Shown piece after piece: positions 1-7,335 of a stretch of 7,463 nt of DNA. The notes beneath the pieces are model-generated. The model was not told the DNA's origin and did not search any database. It saw nothing but the letters and a program-made list of their open reading frames with translations. The translations under genes and the position numbers were made by a program. The stretch is from Thiobacillus sp. UBA2487. GTDB taxonomy: Bacteria > Pseudomonadota > Gammaproteobacteria > Burkholderiales > Sulfuriferulaceae. Location of the stretch: contig DDOT01000144.1 in NCBI GenBank assembly GCA_002341815.1, positions 1 through 7,463 on the forward strand, written 5' to 3'. The first letter of the stretch is position 1. Each line of letters starts with the position of its first letter.

Positions 1-58
1 AAAATTTCAATATGGAACCCAAGTAAGCGCGCGCGTTAATTTATGAAAAGATCGGGTT
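1..58 (+). repeat. Left copy of an imperfect inverted repeat pair (partner 7336-7396)
   Basis: Read on the plus strand, this segment matches the minus strand of 7336-7396. The first 18 bases (AAAATTTCAATATGGAAC) are identical. A GC-rich middle differs by small indels and two substitutions (CAAGTAAGCGCGCGCG here, CAAGTGAGGGCGCGCG there). The last 21 bases (38-58) are again identical. By hand alignment about 53 bases match, and similarity stops sharply after the final GGGTT. The left limit is the window edge, so the repeat may extend further. No open reading frame is shared: this copy has an in-frame stop after 12 codons in the frame that stays open in the other. The nature of the element is unknown. 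It could be a small dispersed intergenic repeat or a duplicated promoter/leader segment. Confidence 0.8.
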
Positions 59-84
59 AATAATCAGCTAATGATTCAGGGAAG

Positions 85-121
85 AAAAAAAGCGCTGGCA
101 TACCGGATGGCATACTGAAGC
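85..121 (-). terminator. Probable intrinsic terminator of tRNA-Ser
   Basis: On the minus strand, 46 bases after the tRNA-Ser CCA end, GTATGCC (115-109) can pair with GGTATGC (104-98) across a 4-base ATCC loop. That gives seven pairs, two of them G-U. Two further outer G-C pairs are possible (121-120 with 93-92). The GCGC at 95-92 is followed directly by seven T residues (91-85). The stem is imperfect because the arms are really a near-direct repeat of GTATGCC that pairs with wobbles, but the position and U-tract fit a terminator. Confidence 0.55.
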
Positions 122-166
122 AAAATGAAAGTATAAAAATTAAATCAATTAATTACATGCAATTAC

Positions 167-256
<90 letters not shown>

Positions 257-263
257 AGATTGA

Positions 264-288
264 TGGCTGTTCTTTGACGAACAGGCCA
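264..288 (-). other. Hairpin in the tRNA-Ser 5' leader
   Basis: The minus strand reads TGG, a bulged C, then CTGTTC (284-279), loop GTCAAA, then GAACAG and CCA (272-264). This makes a 9-bp stem with one bulge, ending 7 bases before the mature tRNA 5' end. No U-tract follows, so it does not look like a terminator. It may shape the precursor for 5' processing, or separate the operon 3' end from the tRNA. With the promoter proposed at 291-319, transcription would start near 284, so only the CTGTTC/GAACAG core would be in that primary transcript. Confidence 0.5.
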
Positions 289-290
289 GT

Positions 291-319
291 ATTCTACCTT
301 ATTTCTGGCGCAGTCTCCA
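291..319 (-). promoter_or_regulatory. Putative sigma-70 promoter for tRNA-Ser
   Basis: On the minus strand there is a -35-like TGGAGA (319-314, 4 of 6 consensus bases), a 17-base spacer, and a -10-like TAGAAT (296-291, 5 of 6). The expected start near 284 gives a leader of about 28 bases before tRNA-Ser. Much of the -35 element and all of the spacer lie inside the hairpin described at 297-327. The spacing and -10 are good and the -35 is only fair. Confidence 0.5.
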
Positions 320-327
320 GCATAAGG
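297..327 (-). other. Nested hairpin just after the NUDIX stop codon
   Basis: The minus strand reads CCTTAT, G, CTGG, an 8-base loop, CCAG, AA, ATAAGG. It forms an outer 6-bp and an inner 4-bp stem, beginning two bases after the TAA stop of the NUDIX gene. There is no U-tract on the minus-strand side (TAGAAT follows), so it is not a clear intrinsic terminator of the operon. It could protect the mRNA 3' end. On the plus strand it is followed by CTTTATTT, but no plus-strand gene is seen that would need a terminator here. Confidence 0.45.
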
Positions 328-329
328 CT

Positions 330-875
330 TTATTTACCATGATTACGGCGCGGGATATCGGCTACCCTAAGCGGAAACTCTCCAGTACGCCGATCTGCAA
401 AATACTGGCGCAGGGTGTATTCGATGGTAAGGAAAGCAATTTGATCCCATGGAATCTCGTCTTCAGCAAACAATCGCACTTCCAGACTTTCTTCACCTGC
501 GGAAAAATTCAGATCCAGCAATCGGGCACGAAACATGAGATAAACCTGGCTGATATGCGGCAAATTACACAAGGTATACAAGTGCAGGGGTTGTACATTG
601 GCACCCGCCTCTTCCTGAGTTTCCCTTACCGCGCCTTGTTCGGTGGTTTCGTGGTTTTCCATAAAACCGGCGGGTAGTGTCCATTTGCCATACTGCGGTT
701 CAATGGCCCGGCGACAAAGCAATACTTTGTCTTCCCATTCCGGCAGGCAACCGACGACCATTTTCGGATTGGAATAAAAGATGGTTGCGCAGGCTGGACA
801 CACATCGCGCGCGCGATTATCACCGGCGGGTACCAGTTGAGCCACTGGTGTGCCGCATTCACTGCAAAATTTCAT
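330..875 (-). CDS. NUDIX hydrolase with N-terminal zinc ribbon
   Basis: This is a 181-residue hydrolase of the NUDIX family, which cleaves nucleoside diphosphates linked to another moiety. The substrate here is unknown. Residues 4-29 form a zinc ribbon with Cys4, Cys7, Cys26 and Cys29. A complete Nudix box spans residues 70-92 (G-x5-E-x7-REx-x-EE-x-G; Gly70, Glu76, Arg84-Glu85, Glu88-Glu89, Gly91), preceded by the typical LPAGF. The zinc ribbon recalls NADH pyrophosphatase NudC, but I do not see the SQPWPFP motif of that subfamily after the box, so I do not call it nudC. The ATG at 875 overlaps the end of truB by 17 bases and has a GGAG Shine-Dalgarno 6 bases upstream (885-882), which supports this start. 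It is probably the last gene of the rimP-truB operon. A cytosolic housecleaning or cofactor-turnover role is inference. Confidence 0.93.
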   Translation of the reverse strand: MKFCSECGTPVAQLVPAGDNRARDVCPACATIFYSNPKMVVGCLPEWEDKVLLCRRAIEPQYGKWTLPAGFMENHETTEQGAVRETQEEAGANVQPLHLYTLCNLPHISQVYLMFRARLLDLNFSAGEESLEVRLFAEDEIPWDQIAFLTIEYTLRQYFADRRTGEFPLRVADIPRRNHGK

Positions 876-1803
876 CGACGTCTCCAGCCACCTGCTTGAA
901 TTCCGTTTGCATCATACGCATTGGTGCCAATAACGATGTATCCACCAAGTCTACCAACCCCAGAAAACGGTCTGCACCGTATACGCGATACATCCCCTCT
1001 GCCAGATTGGGCTCCTCCGGCAAACGCACCCGCTGCCCAAGCAGTAACCGTCGCGCGTTAGGCCGATCAACATCAAAGCGAGGCAAGTGGGCGATCAACG
1101 CGTCGGCCGGCAACAGCATTGCTTCGCGTTGAGCCAGGTCGGATACCTCAAGTGCCGTCATCTCGACGGCTTGCGCTAACGAAAAGCCACCACTGGCCAA
1201 CCGAGTCAGTCCCACCAAATGCGCGCCACACCCCAATTGCTGTCCAATGTCTTCCGCCAATGTTCTCACATAGGTGCCGGCACTGACCAGAACCTCAATT
1301 TCAACATAAGGTAATGCAAAAGCCAACACCTGAATGTCACGAATAAACACCTGACGGGCATTACGCGGAATCTCGATGCCCGCACGCGCATACGCATACA
1401 AGGGTTTTCCATTGAATTTAAGCGCTGAGTACATGGGCGGCGTCTGCATCATTTCCCCTAAAAAACCACGCAGCACGGTTAACAATTGGTCTTTTTGAAC
1501 GTGGGGTTCAACGTTGGTTAGCACCTCACCATCCGGGTCACCCGTGGTGGTGGTAATACCCAAACGCAGTCGGGCACGATAGCGCTTGTCGGCATCGAGT
1601 TGCCATGCAGCAAATTTACTGGCTTCACCGAAGCACAACGGAAGCAATCCATCGGCAAACGGGTCAAGGGTACCGGTATGGCCGGCTTTTTCTGCCGCCA
1701 AGGCGTGTCGGGCAATTTGTAATACGCGATTAGAACTGAGCCCTGCCGGTTTATTGACCAGCAATACGCCATGCACTGGACGACGATGCTGCTTGGGCTT
1801 CAC
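859..1803 (-). CDS. truB: tRNA pseudouridine(55) synthase TruB
   Basis: TruB converts uridine 55 in the T-loop of tRNAs to pseudouridine and is known in the family to act as a tRNA chaperone. The 314-residue length is normal. The catalytic motif GHTGTLDPFADGLL lies at 41-54 with nucleophile Asp47. The KRYRARLRLG strand (73-82) carries the conserved Tyr75, and SAGTYVRTLAEDIG (174-187) carries the conserved Arg180. The C-terminal part, from about 240 on, corresponds to the small PUA-like domain and ends in a weakly conserved tail. The start is GTG at 1803. It overlaps the rbfA stop in the sequence GTGA and has no convincing Shine-Dalgarno, so translation is probably coupled to rbfA. No in-frame ATG just downstream preserves the N-terminal VHGVLLVNKPAG motif as well. 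Confidence 0.97.
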   Translation of the reverse strand: MKPKQHRRPVHGVLLVNKPAGLSSNRVLQIARHALAAEKAGHTGTLDPFADGLLPLCFGEASKFAAWQLDADKRYRARLRLGITTTTGDPDGEVLTNVEPHVQKDQLLTVLRGFLGEMMQTPPMYSALKFNGKPLYAYARAGIEIPRNARQVFIRDIQVLAFALPYVEIEVLVSAGTYVRTLAEDIGQQLGCGAHLVGLTRLASGGFSLAQAVEMTALEVSDLAQREAMLLPADALIAHLPRFDVDRPNARRLLLGQRVRLPEEPNLAEGMYRVYGADRFLGLVDLVDTSLLAPMRMMQTEFKQVAGDVDEILQ

Positions 1804-2174
1804 GCTGGATCGTCGGAAACGGCAGGCGAAGCGACTGCCTCGTCGATAAGATGTGATAAATAAGCACCACGCGCCACCGATGTGTCATACACAAAAGAAA
1901 GTTGCGGCACAATTCGCAAACGCATGCGCGGTCCCAACTGGGAGCGAATGAAACCAGCCGCCCGATTCAAGGCGTCCATTGATTGCAGCGCCTGTTCTTG
2001 CGGGCCGAGCAAGGTGAAGAACACCTTGGCAGCGTCCAGTTCGCGCGATACCACCACCTCTGTGATCGTTACCATGCCAACGCGCGGGTCCTGTACGCCC
2101 GTACGAATGATATCGGCCAGTTCGCGTTGCAGTTGCTCGGCAACGCGTTGGGATCTTGAAAATTCGCGCGCCAT
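1800..2174 (-). CDS. rbfA: 30S ribosome-binding factor RbfA
   Basis: RbfA is a small cytosolic KH-type II protein that binds immature 30S subunits, assists maturation of the 16S rRNA 5' end and is needed for growth in the cold. The protein has 124 residues, a normal size. Recognisable family segments are the N-terminal REFSRSQRVAEQLQRELA helix (3-20), DPRVGMVTITEV (29-40), the interrupted KH helix at AAG (72-74), and LGPRMRLRIVPQLSFVYD (80-97). The ATG at 2174 is 2 bases after the infB stop (TGA-CC-ATG on the coding strand). The 20 bases before it, inside the infB end, contain no GGAG-like element. Reinitiation after infB is therefore the likely mode of translation. Its last codons overlap the truB start. 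Confidence 0.97.
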   Translation of the reverse strand: MAREFSRSQRVAEQLQRELADIIRTGVQDPRVGMVTITEVVVSRELDAAKVFFTLLGPQEQALQSMDALNRAAGFIRSQLGPRMRLRIVPQLSFVYDTSVARGAYLSHLIDEAVASPAVSDDPA

Positions 2175-2176
2175 GG

Positions 2177-5101
2177 TCAGAGTGTGCGTGCAATCTGTAC
2201 AATTTCGTACGCCACCAGACGATCACCGACTTCAATGGCGTTGAAATTCTTGAGTGACACACCGCAATCATAACTTTCGCGCACTTCTTTTACATCGTCT
2301 TTGAAGCGCTTGAGCGATTCCAGCTCGCCGTCATGCACCAATACGTCATTCCGGTACAGACGAATCCGTTCGCCGCGTTTGATGGTACCTTCGGTCACAT
2401 GACAGCCGGCCACAGTGCCGATTTTTGAAATCACATAGACTTCACGCACTTCCATGGCACCGGTAATGTTTTCTTTCAAATCAGGCGTCAGCATGCCGGA
2501 CAACGCAGCCTTCACCAAATCAACCACTTCATAAATAATATTATAGAAGCGGATATCCACACCGAGCGATTCGGCCAATTTACGAGCCTGTGCATCCGGG
2601 CGAATATTAAAGGCAATGATGACTGCTTTGGATGCCATCGCGAGGTTAACATCCGACTCGGAGACCGAACCCACCCCATTGTGCAAGATTTCAACCTTGA
2701 CTTCTTCCGTGGAAATTTTTTGCAACGCCGTCGCCAATGCTTCCAAAGAACCTTGCACATCTGCCTTGATAATCAAAGGCAAACGCTTGGCTTCGGTTTC
2801 GCCCATGGATTCCATGATGCTTTCCAGCTTGGCGGCCTGCCGCTTGGCCAGTTGCACATCACGGAATTTACCTTGACGGAACAAGGCAATCTCGCGCGCT
2901 TTGCGTTCTTCCTGCAACACAATGGCATCTTCACCAGCGCGCGGTACATCTGACAACCCCTGAATCTCAACCGGAATGGATGGTCCGGCTTCTTGCACAG
3001 GCTTACCATCTTCGTCCAGCATGGCGCGCACACGGCCATACACATCACCCACCAACAGCACGTCACCACGGCGGAGTGTACCTGACTGCACCAGCATGGT
3101 AGCAACCGGGCCGCGGCCCTTGTCCAGGCGGGCCTCAATAATCACACCTTTCGCCAGTGACGCTTTGGCAGCGGCAAGTTCAAGGACTTCTGCCTGCAGC
3201 AAAATAGCATCGATCAGCCCATCGATATTCTGATTCTTTTTAGCGGAAACTTCGACAAACTGGGTATCACCACCCCAATCTTCCGGCACCACGCCTTGTG
3301 CAACCAGTTCTTGCCGGATGCGCTCAGGATTGGCTTCCGGCTTATCAACCTTGTTCACTGCTACCACAATCGGCACACCCGCCGCTCTGGCATGGTGAAT
3401 GGCCTCAATGGTTTGTGGCATGACGCCATCATCTGCCGCGACCACCAACACCACCAGATCGGTAACCTTTGCACCGCGTGCACGCATGGCGGTAAAGGCT
3501 TCGTGGCCGGGGGTATCCAGGAATGTCACCATACCGTGCTCGGTTTCAACGTGGTATGCGCCAATGTGCTGGGTAATGCCACCCGCTTCACCGCTGGCCA
3601 CACGGGCGCGACGAATCGCGTCAAGCAAGGACGTTTTACCATGGTCAACGTGTCCCATGACGGTAACAACCGGTGCCCGTGGTAAAAGCTCTTGTTCAAT
3701 CTGCACATCGTCATCAAGAAAGGATTCTGGCGTATCCAGCGGTGCCGGCTTGGCCACGTGACCCATTTCTTCCACCACAATCATAGCGGTTTCTTGATCA
3801 AGCACTTGATTAATAGTGACCATGGATCCCATCTTCATGAGGATCTTGATCAGTTCAGCCGCCTTGACTGACATCTTGTGTGCCAGGTCAGCCACGGTTA
3901 TGGTTTCCGGAATCATCAATTCCTGCACGACCGGCTCGGTCGGCATGTTAAAACTGCTCGCGCTATCCTGTGCAGACTTATGCTGCCGACCACCGCCCTT
4001 ACGACCACGCCATGCTTCGCCTGTGCCTGCATCGCCACGCGACTTGATTCCCCGCTTGCGGGCTTGCAAATCATTCCAGGCGCTATCACGCGACTTGCCA
4101 TCATGATCACCCCGTGGTTTTTTATCAGCCGGTTTGTCGGCAGGACGTGCCGGTGTCGCTACCTTGGCTGCTGCTTTAGGCGCAGTTTTGTTCGCCGCTT
4201 TGTGCAAGGTACCTTCTGCAGCAGCCGGTTTGTTCGTTGTTTCCGGTTTTTTGGTTTCTACCGGCTTGCTGGCCGCAGCCACCAAATCGCGCGCTTGCTG
4301 CGCTTGTTGTTCATGGGCTTGTTTACGACGCTGTTCACGCTCCTGCTTTTGCCGCAACTCTTCGGCTTGCCGCGCATGCAGGGCAGACTGCCGCCGAGCC
4401 TCTTCGGCACGACGCGCTACTTCTTGCTCATCCAGAATCGGACGGGGTACACGTCGAGCAGCGGGTGCCTGCTCGGCCACTGGTTCATTGTCAGGGGTAT
4501 CGCTGGCAGTCGCTTTCAAAGACTCGTCTGCCGCCTGAACCACAGCATCCTGTTCAACCGCTTCCGGCTCGACAGGTACGTCTGGCGCCACATGCTCGAT
4601 CACTGCTTCAACCGTGCTTTCCAGCACCGGCGGCTCTACCGGCATGGTTTCCACAACCGGTTCCGGCTCTGGTTCTTGCACCGCTTGCACTGCCATTTCT
4701 GCTGGTAACGATGCGTCATCCGGGTTCCCGGCGGCATTGTCCTGCGCCACAGGCAAGTCTTCATCCGTTTCAGGTGCGATCGTTTCCGCCACAGCATCGC
4801 CAACCGGCGCTTCTCGCTTTACCAGTACGCGTTTTTTGCGCACTTCGACTTGAATCGTGCGCGCCTTGCCGGTCGTGCTGTCGGCGCGCCGGATTTCACT
4901 GGTTTCACGACGAGTCAATGTGATTTTGCCCTTTTGTTCACGGGCACCATGCTTGCGGCTCAGATAATCGAGCAAACGGGTTTTATCCTGCTCGGTTATC
5001 ACGTCATCAGCCGCGGTCTTGTCCAACCCGGCGGCACGCAACTGTTCCAGCAAAAGACCGGTTGAGAGTTTCAACTCCTGAGCAAACTGTTCTACATTCA
5101 T
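2177..5101 (-). CDS. infB: Translation initiation factor IF-2
   Basis: IF2 is the GTPase that brings formyl-Met initiator tRNA to the 30S subunit and promotes subunit joining. Of 974 residues, 1-52 form the first IF2_N domain. An acidic Pro/Glu/Val-rich linker (about 101-212) follows, then a charged Arg/Glu/Gln helical stretch (222-275), a Lys/Ala/Pro stretch (276-330) and an Arg/Gly-rich basic segment (329-375). A second IF2_N domain spans about 396-447. The G domain shows G1 GHVDHGKT (483-490), G2 GITQHIGAY (508-516), G3 DTPGH (529-533), G4 NKVD (583-586) and G5 SAK (619-621). Domains II, III and the fMet-tRNA-binding C2 domain complete the protein to ARTL. At 974 residues it is longer than E. 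coli IF2 because of the linker. The ATG at 5101 starts the typical [10 protein letters not shown]. Its Shine-Dalgarno is weak (AAGGTG, about 14 bases upstream). The gap to nusA is 31 bases. Confidence 0.98.
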   Translation of the reverse strand: MNVEQFAQELKLSTGLLLEQLRAAGLDKTAADDVITEQDKTRLLDYLSRKHGAREQKGKITLTRRETSEIRRADSTTGKARTIQVEVRKKRVLVKREAPVGDAVAETIAPETDEDLPVAQDNAAGNPDDASLPAEMAVQAVQEPEPEPVVETMPVEPPVLESTVEAVIEHVAPDVPVEPEAVEQDAVVQAADESLKATASDTPDNEPVAEQAPAARRVPRPILDEQEVARRAEEARRQSALHARQAEELRQKQEREQRRKQAHEQQAQQARDLVAAASKPVETKKPETTNKPAAAEGTLHKAANKTAPKAAAKVATPARPADKPADKKPRGDHDGKSRDSAWNDLQARKRGIKSRGDAGTGEAWRGRKGGGRQHKSAQDSASSFNMPTEPVVQELMIPETITVADLAHKMSVKAAELIKILMKMGSMVTINQVLDQETAMIVVEEMGHVAKPAPLDTPESFLDDDVQIEQELLPRAPVVTVMGHVDHGKTSLLDAIRRARVASGEAGGITQHIGAYHVETEHGMVTFLDTPGHEAFTAMRARGAKVTDLVVLVVAADDGVMPQTIEAIHHARAAGVPIVVAVNKVDKPEANPERIRQELVAQGVVPEDWGGDTQFVEVSAKKNQNIDGLIDAILLQAEVLELAAAKASLAKGVIIEARLDKGRGPVATMLVQSGTLRRGDVLLVGDVYGRVRAMLDEDGKPVQEAGPSIPVEIQGLSDVPRAGEDAIVLQEERKAREIALFRQGKFRDVQLAKRQAAKLESIMESMGETEAKRLPLIIKADVQGSLEALATALQKISTEEVKVEILHNGVGSVSESDVNLAMASKAVIIAFNIRPDAQARKLAESLGVDIRFYNIIYEVVDLVKAALSGMLTPDLKENITGAMEVREVYVISKIGTVAGCHVTEGTIKRGERIRLYRNDVLVHDGELESLKRFKDDVKEVRESYDCGVSLKNFNAIEVGDRLVAYEIVQIARTL

Positions 5102-5132
5102 GAGCAGGTTACCAACACCTTTTCAGCCTGAT

Positions 5133-6605
5133 TCAGGCAAACCACGGCGCACGCGCCGCCATAATCAACGCGGAAGCACGCTCAGCTTCTACGCCCGTCA
5201 TTTCGACCAATTCGTCCACACCTAACTCAGCCAGCGCTTCTGTATCAGAAACCCCATGTTCAGCCAGTTTGTGCAACAACCCTACATCCATTCCGTCCAA
5301 CCCCGCCAAATCGATGACATCATGTTCGACTTTTTCTTCGTTCACAATCGCATCGGTTAGCAAGGCATCACGCGCCCGAGCGCGCAATTCATTCACCAAT
5401 TCTTCATCAAAACCTTCAATCTCCAGCATTTCACCGATGGGCACATACGCCACTTCTTCAATGCTGCTAAAACCTTCTTGCGCAAGAATGTCTGCCACTT
5501 CTTCATCTACATCCAATTTTTCGACAAACAGCTTGCGCAACGTCAGTGCTTCATTTTCATGCCGGCGACGCGCTTCTTCAACCGTCATGATATTCAGTTC
5601 CCAGCCGGTCAACTCGGAGGCCAACCGCACATTTTGCCCGTTGCGTCCAATCGCCTGGGCCAACTGATCTTCTTCCAGCACCACGTCCATGCTGTGTTTT
5701 TCTTCATCCACCACAATGCTGTTGACTTCAGCCGGTGCCAACGCATTAATGACAAATTGTGCTGCGTCAGGCGACCATAATATGATATCCACCCGTTCGC
5801 CCGCCAACTCTCCGGTTACTGCCTGTACGCGCGAACCACGCATACCCACGCAAGTACCGATGGGATCCAGCCGAGGATCGTTCGATTTTACTGCAATTTT
5901 AGCGCGAATGCCGGCATCACGTGCGGCACCCTTGATCTCCAGCAAGCCTTCTTCTATTTCCGGCACTTCCAGCTCGAACAACCGGGCAATAAAATCGGGC
6001 GCTGTACGCGAAAGAATCAATTGCGGCCCTCGGTTGCCACGATCAACGCGTAACAGGTAAGCCCGTACACGATCACCCACTCGCAGATTTTCTTTCGGGA
6101 TCATTTGTTCGCGTGGCAACAACGCTTCCACCCGCCCGGATTCCACAATTGCATTACCGCGTTCCATTCGTTTGATGGTGCCGGTAATCAACGATTCTTC
6201 GCGCTCGAGAAAATCGTTCAAAATCTGTTCTCGTTCGGCATCGCGAATTCGTTGCAGTATCACTTGCTTGGCTGCTTGCGCACCAATCCGCCCGAATTCG
6301 ACCGCTTCCAATGGCTCGCGCACCACATCGCCGATTTGCAGGTCGGGATGAGAGGCCTGCGCATCCGTCCATGCGATTTGACTGTCTGGAAATTCATGGT
6401 CGTTATCGGCCACAATTTGCCAGCAACGCCAAGCATGGTAATCCCCTGTATCGCGATTGATTTCAACACGAATATCGGCATTATCTTGAAAACGCTTTTT
6501 GGTGGCAGACGCCAGCGCTTGTTCAAGTGCACCAAACACGATTTCGCGATTGACGTTTTTTTCTCGCGCCAACGCATCCACCAGCAGCAAAATCTCGCGA
6601 CTCAT
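5133..6605 (-). CDS. nusA: Transcription termination/antitermination factor NusA
   Basis: NusA binds RNA polymerase, promotes pausing and intrinsic termination, and takes part in rRNA antitermination complexes. The 490 residues match the family length in proteobacteria (E. coli about 495). The polymerase-binding N-terminal domain covers 1 to about 125. The S1 domain is about 138-202. KH1 has its GxxG loop at GMRG (254-257) and KH2 at GRNG (320-323). Two acidic C-terminal repeats (about 364-414 and 439-490), the AR1/AR2-type helix-hairpin-helix modules, complete the protein. The ATG at 6605 has a strong GGAGGG Shine-Dalgarno 9 bases upstream (6620-6615), and the gap to rimP is 25 bases. A 13-base palindrome, GCCTGAATCAGGC (5138-5126), contains the stop codon. 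In E. coli and Bacillus subtilis this operon is known to be autoregulated through NusA and leader terminators, which makes the structures at 7057-7096 relevant. Confidence 0.98.
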   Translation of the reverse strand: MSREILLLVDALAREKNVNREIVFGALEQALASATKKRFQDNADIRVEINRDTGDYHAWRCWQIVADNDHEFPDSQIAWTDAQASHPDLQIGDVVREPLEAVEFGRIGAQAAKQVILQRIRDAEREQILNDFLEREESLITGTIKRMERGNAIVESGRVEALLPREQMIPKENLRVGDRVRAYLLRVDRGNRGPQLILSRTAPDFIARLFELEVPEIEEGLLEIKGAARDAGIRAKIAVKSNDPRLDPIGTCVGMRGSRVQAVTGELAGERVDIILWSPDAAQFVINALAPAEVNSIVVDEEKHSMDVVLEEDQLAQAIGRNGQNVRLASELTGWELNIMTVEEARRRHENEALTLRKLFVEKLDVDEEVADILAQEGFSSIEEVAYVPIGEMLEIEGFDEELVNELRARARDALLTDAIVNEEKVEHDVIDLAGLDGMDVGLLHKLAEHGVSDTEALAELGVDELVEMTGVEAERASALIMAARAPWFA

Positions 6606-6630
6606 CGCCGACTACCCTCCAAAACCCTTG

Positions 6631-7059
6631 TTATACTTCCGGCACCAGACGTGCCTGGTCAACATTATCCAACTCGAAAGCCACACGCTGACCCTCGATG
6701 TCCAACAAAACCGATGCCCCGTCCACACCCGCAATCACACCGGCAAACCTGCGCTGACCTGCTCGCGCGATCCGCAGCCTGAGATTCACCTTGTGACCGG
6801 CAAACCGTTCAAAATCCTGCAATTTCTTGACGGGACGATCCAGACCGGGAGAGGATACTTCCAATCGGTCATATTCAATATTTTCCACACCCAGCCAATG
6901 ACCGAGGTGATTGCTGACCAATACGCAATCATCCAGCGTAATCCCTTCCGGCCGGTCAATAAACACCCGCATCAAGCCGCTTTTAACCGAAAACGACAAA
7001 TCGACCAACTCGTACCCGAGACCGGCCAATGTGGTTTCCAACTTATTTTCCAGCGTCAT
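6631..7059 (-). CDS. rimP: Ribosome maturation factor RimP
   Basis: RimP is a cytosolic factor needed for late 30S subunit assembly. The 142-residue protein carries the signature YDRLEVSSPGLDRP at 63-76, joining the N-terminal alpha/beta domain to the C-terminal SH3-like domain (about 77-142). I chose the ATG at 7059 (MTLENKLETT) rather than an in-frame upstream start at 7119. The upstream start would put codons across the terminator hairpin at 7071-7096, and it would add 20 residues absent from the family. A GGGG element 5 bases upstream (7068-7065) can serve as Shine-Dalgarno. This element and the start codon can both be folded into the hairpin at 7057-7091. rimP heads the protein-coding part of the operon and ends 25 bases before nusA. 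Confidence 0.95.
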   Translation of the reverse strand: MTLENKLETTLAGLGYELVDLSFSVKSGLMRVFIDRPEGITLDDCVLVSNHLGHWLGVENIEYDRLEVSSPGLDRPVKKLQDFERFAGHKVNLRLRIARAGQRRFAGVIAGVDGASVLLDIEGQRVAFELDNVDQARLVPEV

Positions 7060-7091
7060 TTGCGCCCCACAAACAAAAAATGGGCGCAATG
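7057..7091 (-). promoter_or_regulatory. Hairpin able to sequester the rimP ribosome-binding site and start codon
   Basis: On the minus strand CAT-TGCGCCC (7091-7082) is complementary to GGGCGCA-(A)-ATG (7067-7057). That gives ten pairs, six of them G-C, with one bulged A (7060) and a 14-base loop. The 3' arm contains three of the four G residues of the rimP Shine-Dalgarno (7068-7065) and the whole ATG. The 5' arm is built from the loop and 3' arm of the terminator hairpin (7096-7080), so the two structures cannot form together. The complementarity is visible in the sequence. A role in translational control is inference. Confidence 0.5.
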
Positions 7092-7096
7092 CCCAT
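7071..7096 (-). terminator. Intrinsic terminator/attenuator between tRNA-Leu and rimP
   Basis: The minus strand reads ATGGGC (7096-7091), loop ATTGC, GCCCAT (7085-7080), then TTTTTGTTTG. This is a perfect 6-bp stem with four G-C pairs, directly followed by a U-rich tract. Beyond a T-T mismatch, upstream AAGA can pair with part of the U-tract. It lies 47 bases after tRNA-Leu and 11 bases before the rimP start. It can end tRNA transcripts while letting a fraction read through into rimP-nusA-infB. An equivalent tRNA-terminator-rimP arrangement is known in the E. coli metY-nusA-infB operon. Confidence 0.75.
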
Positions 7097-7108
7097 ATCT
7101 TATGTACT

Positions 7109-7125
7109 CTTCGGTGCAACCGAAG
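7109..7125 (-). other. Hairpin between tRNA-Leu and the attenuator
   Basis: The minus strand contains CTTCGGT-TGC-ACCGAAG, a perfect 7-bp stem with a 3-base loop, starting 18 bases after the tRNA-Leu CCA end. No U-tract follows (AGTACATAAG), so it is not an intrinsic terminator by itself. It may mark the tRNA 3' precursor for processing or stabilise the leader of the operon mRNA. Confidence 0.6.
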
Positions 7126-7143
7126 CCAAAACTACCCGTATGC

Positions 7144-7232
7144 TGGTGCCCGGAGCCGGACTCGAACCGGCACGCCGATTTCTCAGCCAGGGATTTTAAG
7201 TCCCATGTGTCTACCTATTTCACCACCCGGGC
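7144..7232 (-). tRNA. tRNA-Leu (anticodon UAA)
   Basis: This is an 89-base class II tRNA with CCA encoded (7146-7144). The acceptor stem is GCCCGGG paired with TCCGGGC (last pair G-U), followed by discriminator A, which is the identity base for leucine. The anticodon loop CTTAAAA places UAA at 7198-7196. The long variable arm folds as GCTGA-GAAA-TCGGC. The T-arm has GGTTCGAGTCC. It decodes UUA and UUG. Its 5' end follows the tRNA-Cys 3' end by only 3 bases, so both are surely cut from one precursor, and rimP lies downstream. Confidence 0.97.
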
Positions 7233-7235
7233 AAC

Positions 7236-7309
7236 TGGAGGCGGGGGTCGGAATCGAACCGGCGTCCACGGCTTTGCAGGCCGCTGCATAACCACTCTGC
7301 CACCCCGCC
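7236..7309 (-). tRNA. tRNA-Cys (anticodon GCA)
   Basis: This is a 74-base tRNA with CCA encoded (7238-7236). The acceptor stem GGCGGGG/CCCCGCC is perfect, and the discriminator base is U, the known cysteine identity element. The anticodon loop CTGCAAA places GCA at 7277-7275, closed by a 5-bp stem (GCGGC/GCCGT). The T-arm has GGTTCGATTCC. It is the first gene of the tRNA-Cys/tRNA-Leu/rimP transcription unit as far as the window shows. Confidence 0.97.
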
Positions 7310-7335
7310 AACTTCCTGGCGATACAACACCAACC

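Noticed and set aside
96..115. Tandem TGGCATAC direct repeat with 4-base spacing near the left end, considered as a CRISPR-like or iteron element.
   Set aside because: There are only two short copies, and they are better explained as the arms of the tRNA-Ser terminator.
4643..4696. Possible internal starts in infB (ATG codons for Met136 and Met153), which could give short IF2 forms as in E. coli.
   Set aside because: Met136 has no Shine-Dalgarno and Met153 only a weak GGAA, so sequence alone does not support internal initiation.
3878..4708. A 276-codon plus-strand open frame opposite the N-terminal half of infB.
   Set aside because: It is a shadow of the compositionally biased IF2 linker and has the Arg/Phe/Cys-rich composition of a non-coding frame, with no domain.
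7060..7119. A 20-residue N-terminal extension of rimP starting at 7119.
   Set aside because: The extension would be encoded by the terminator/attenuator region and has no counterpart in the family. The ATG at 7059 begins the conserved domain.
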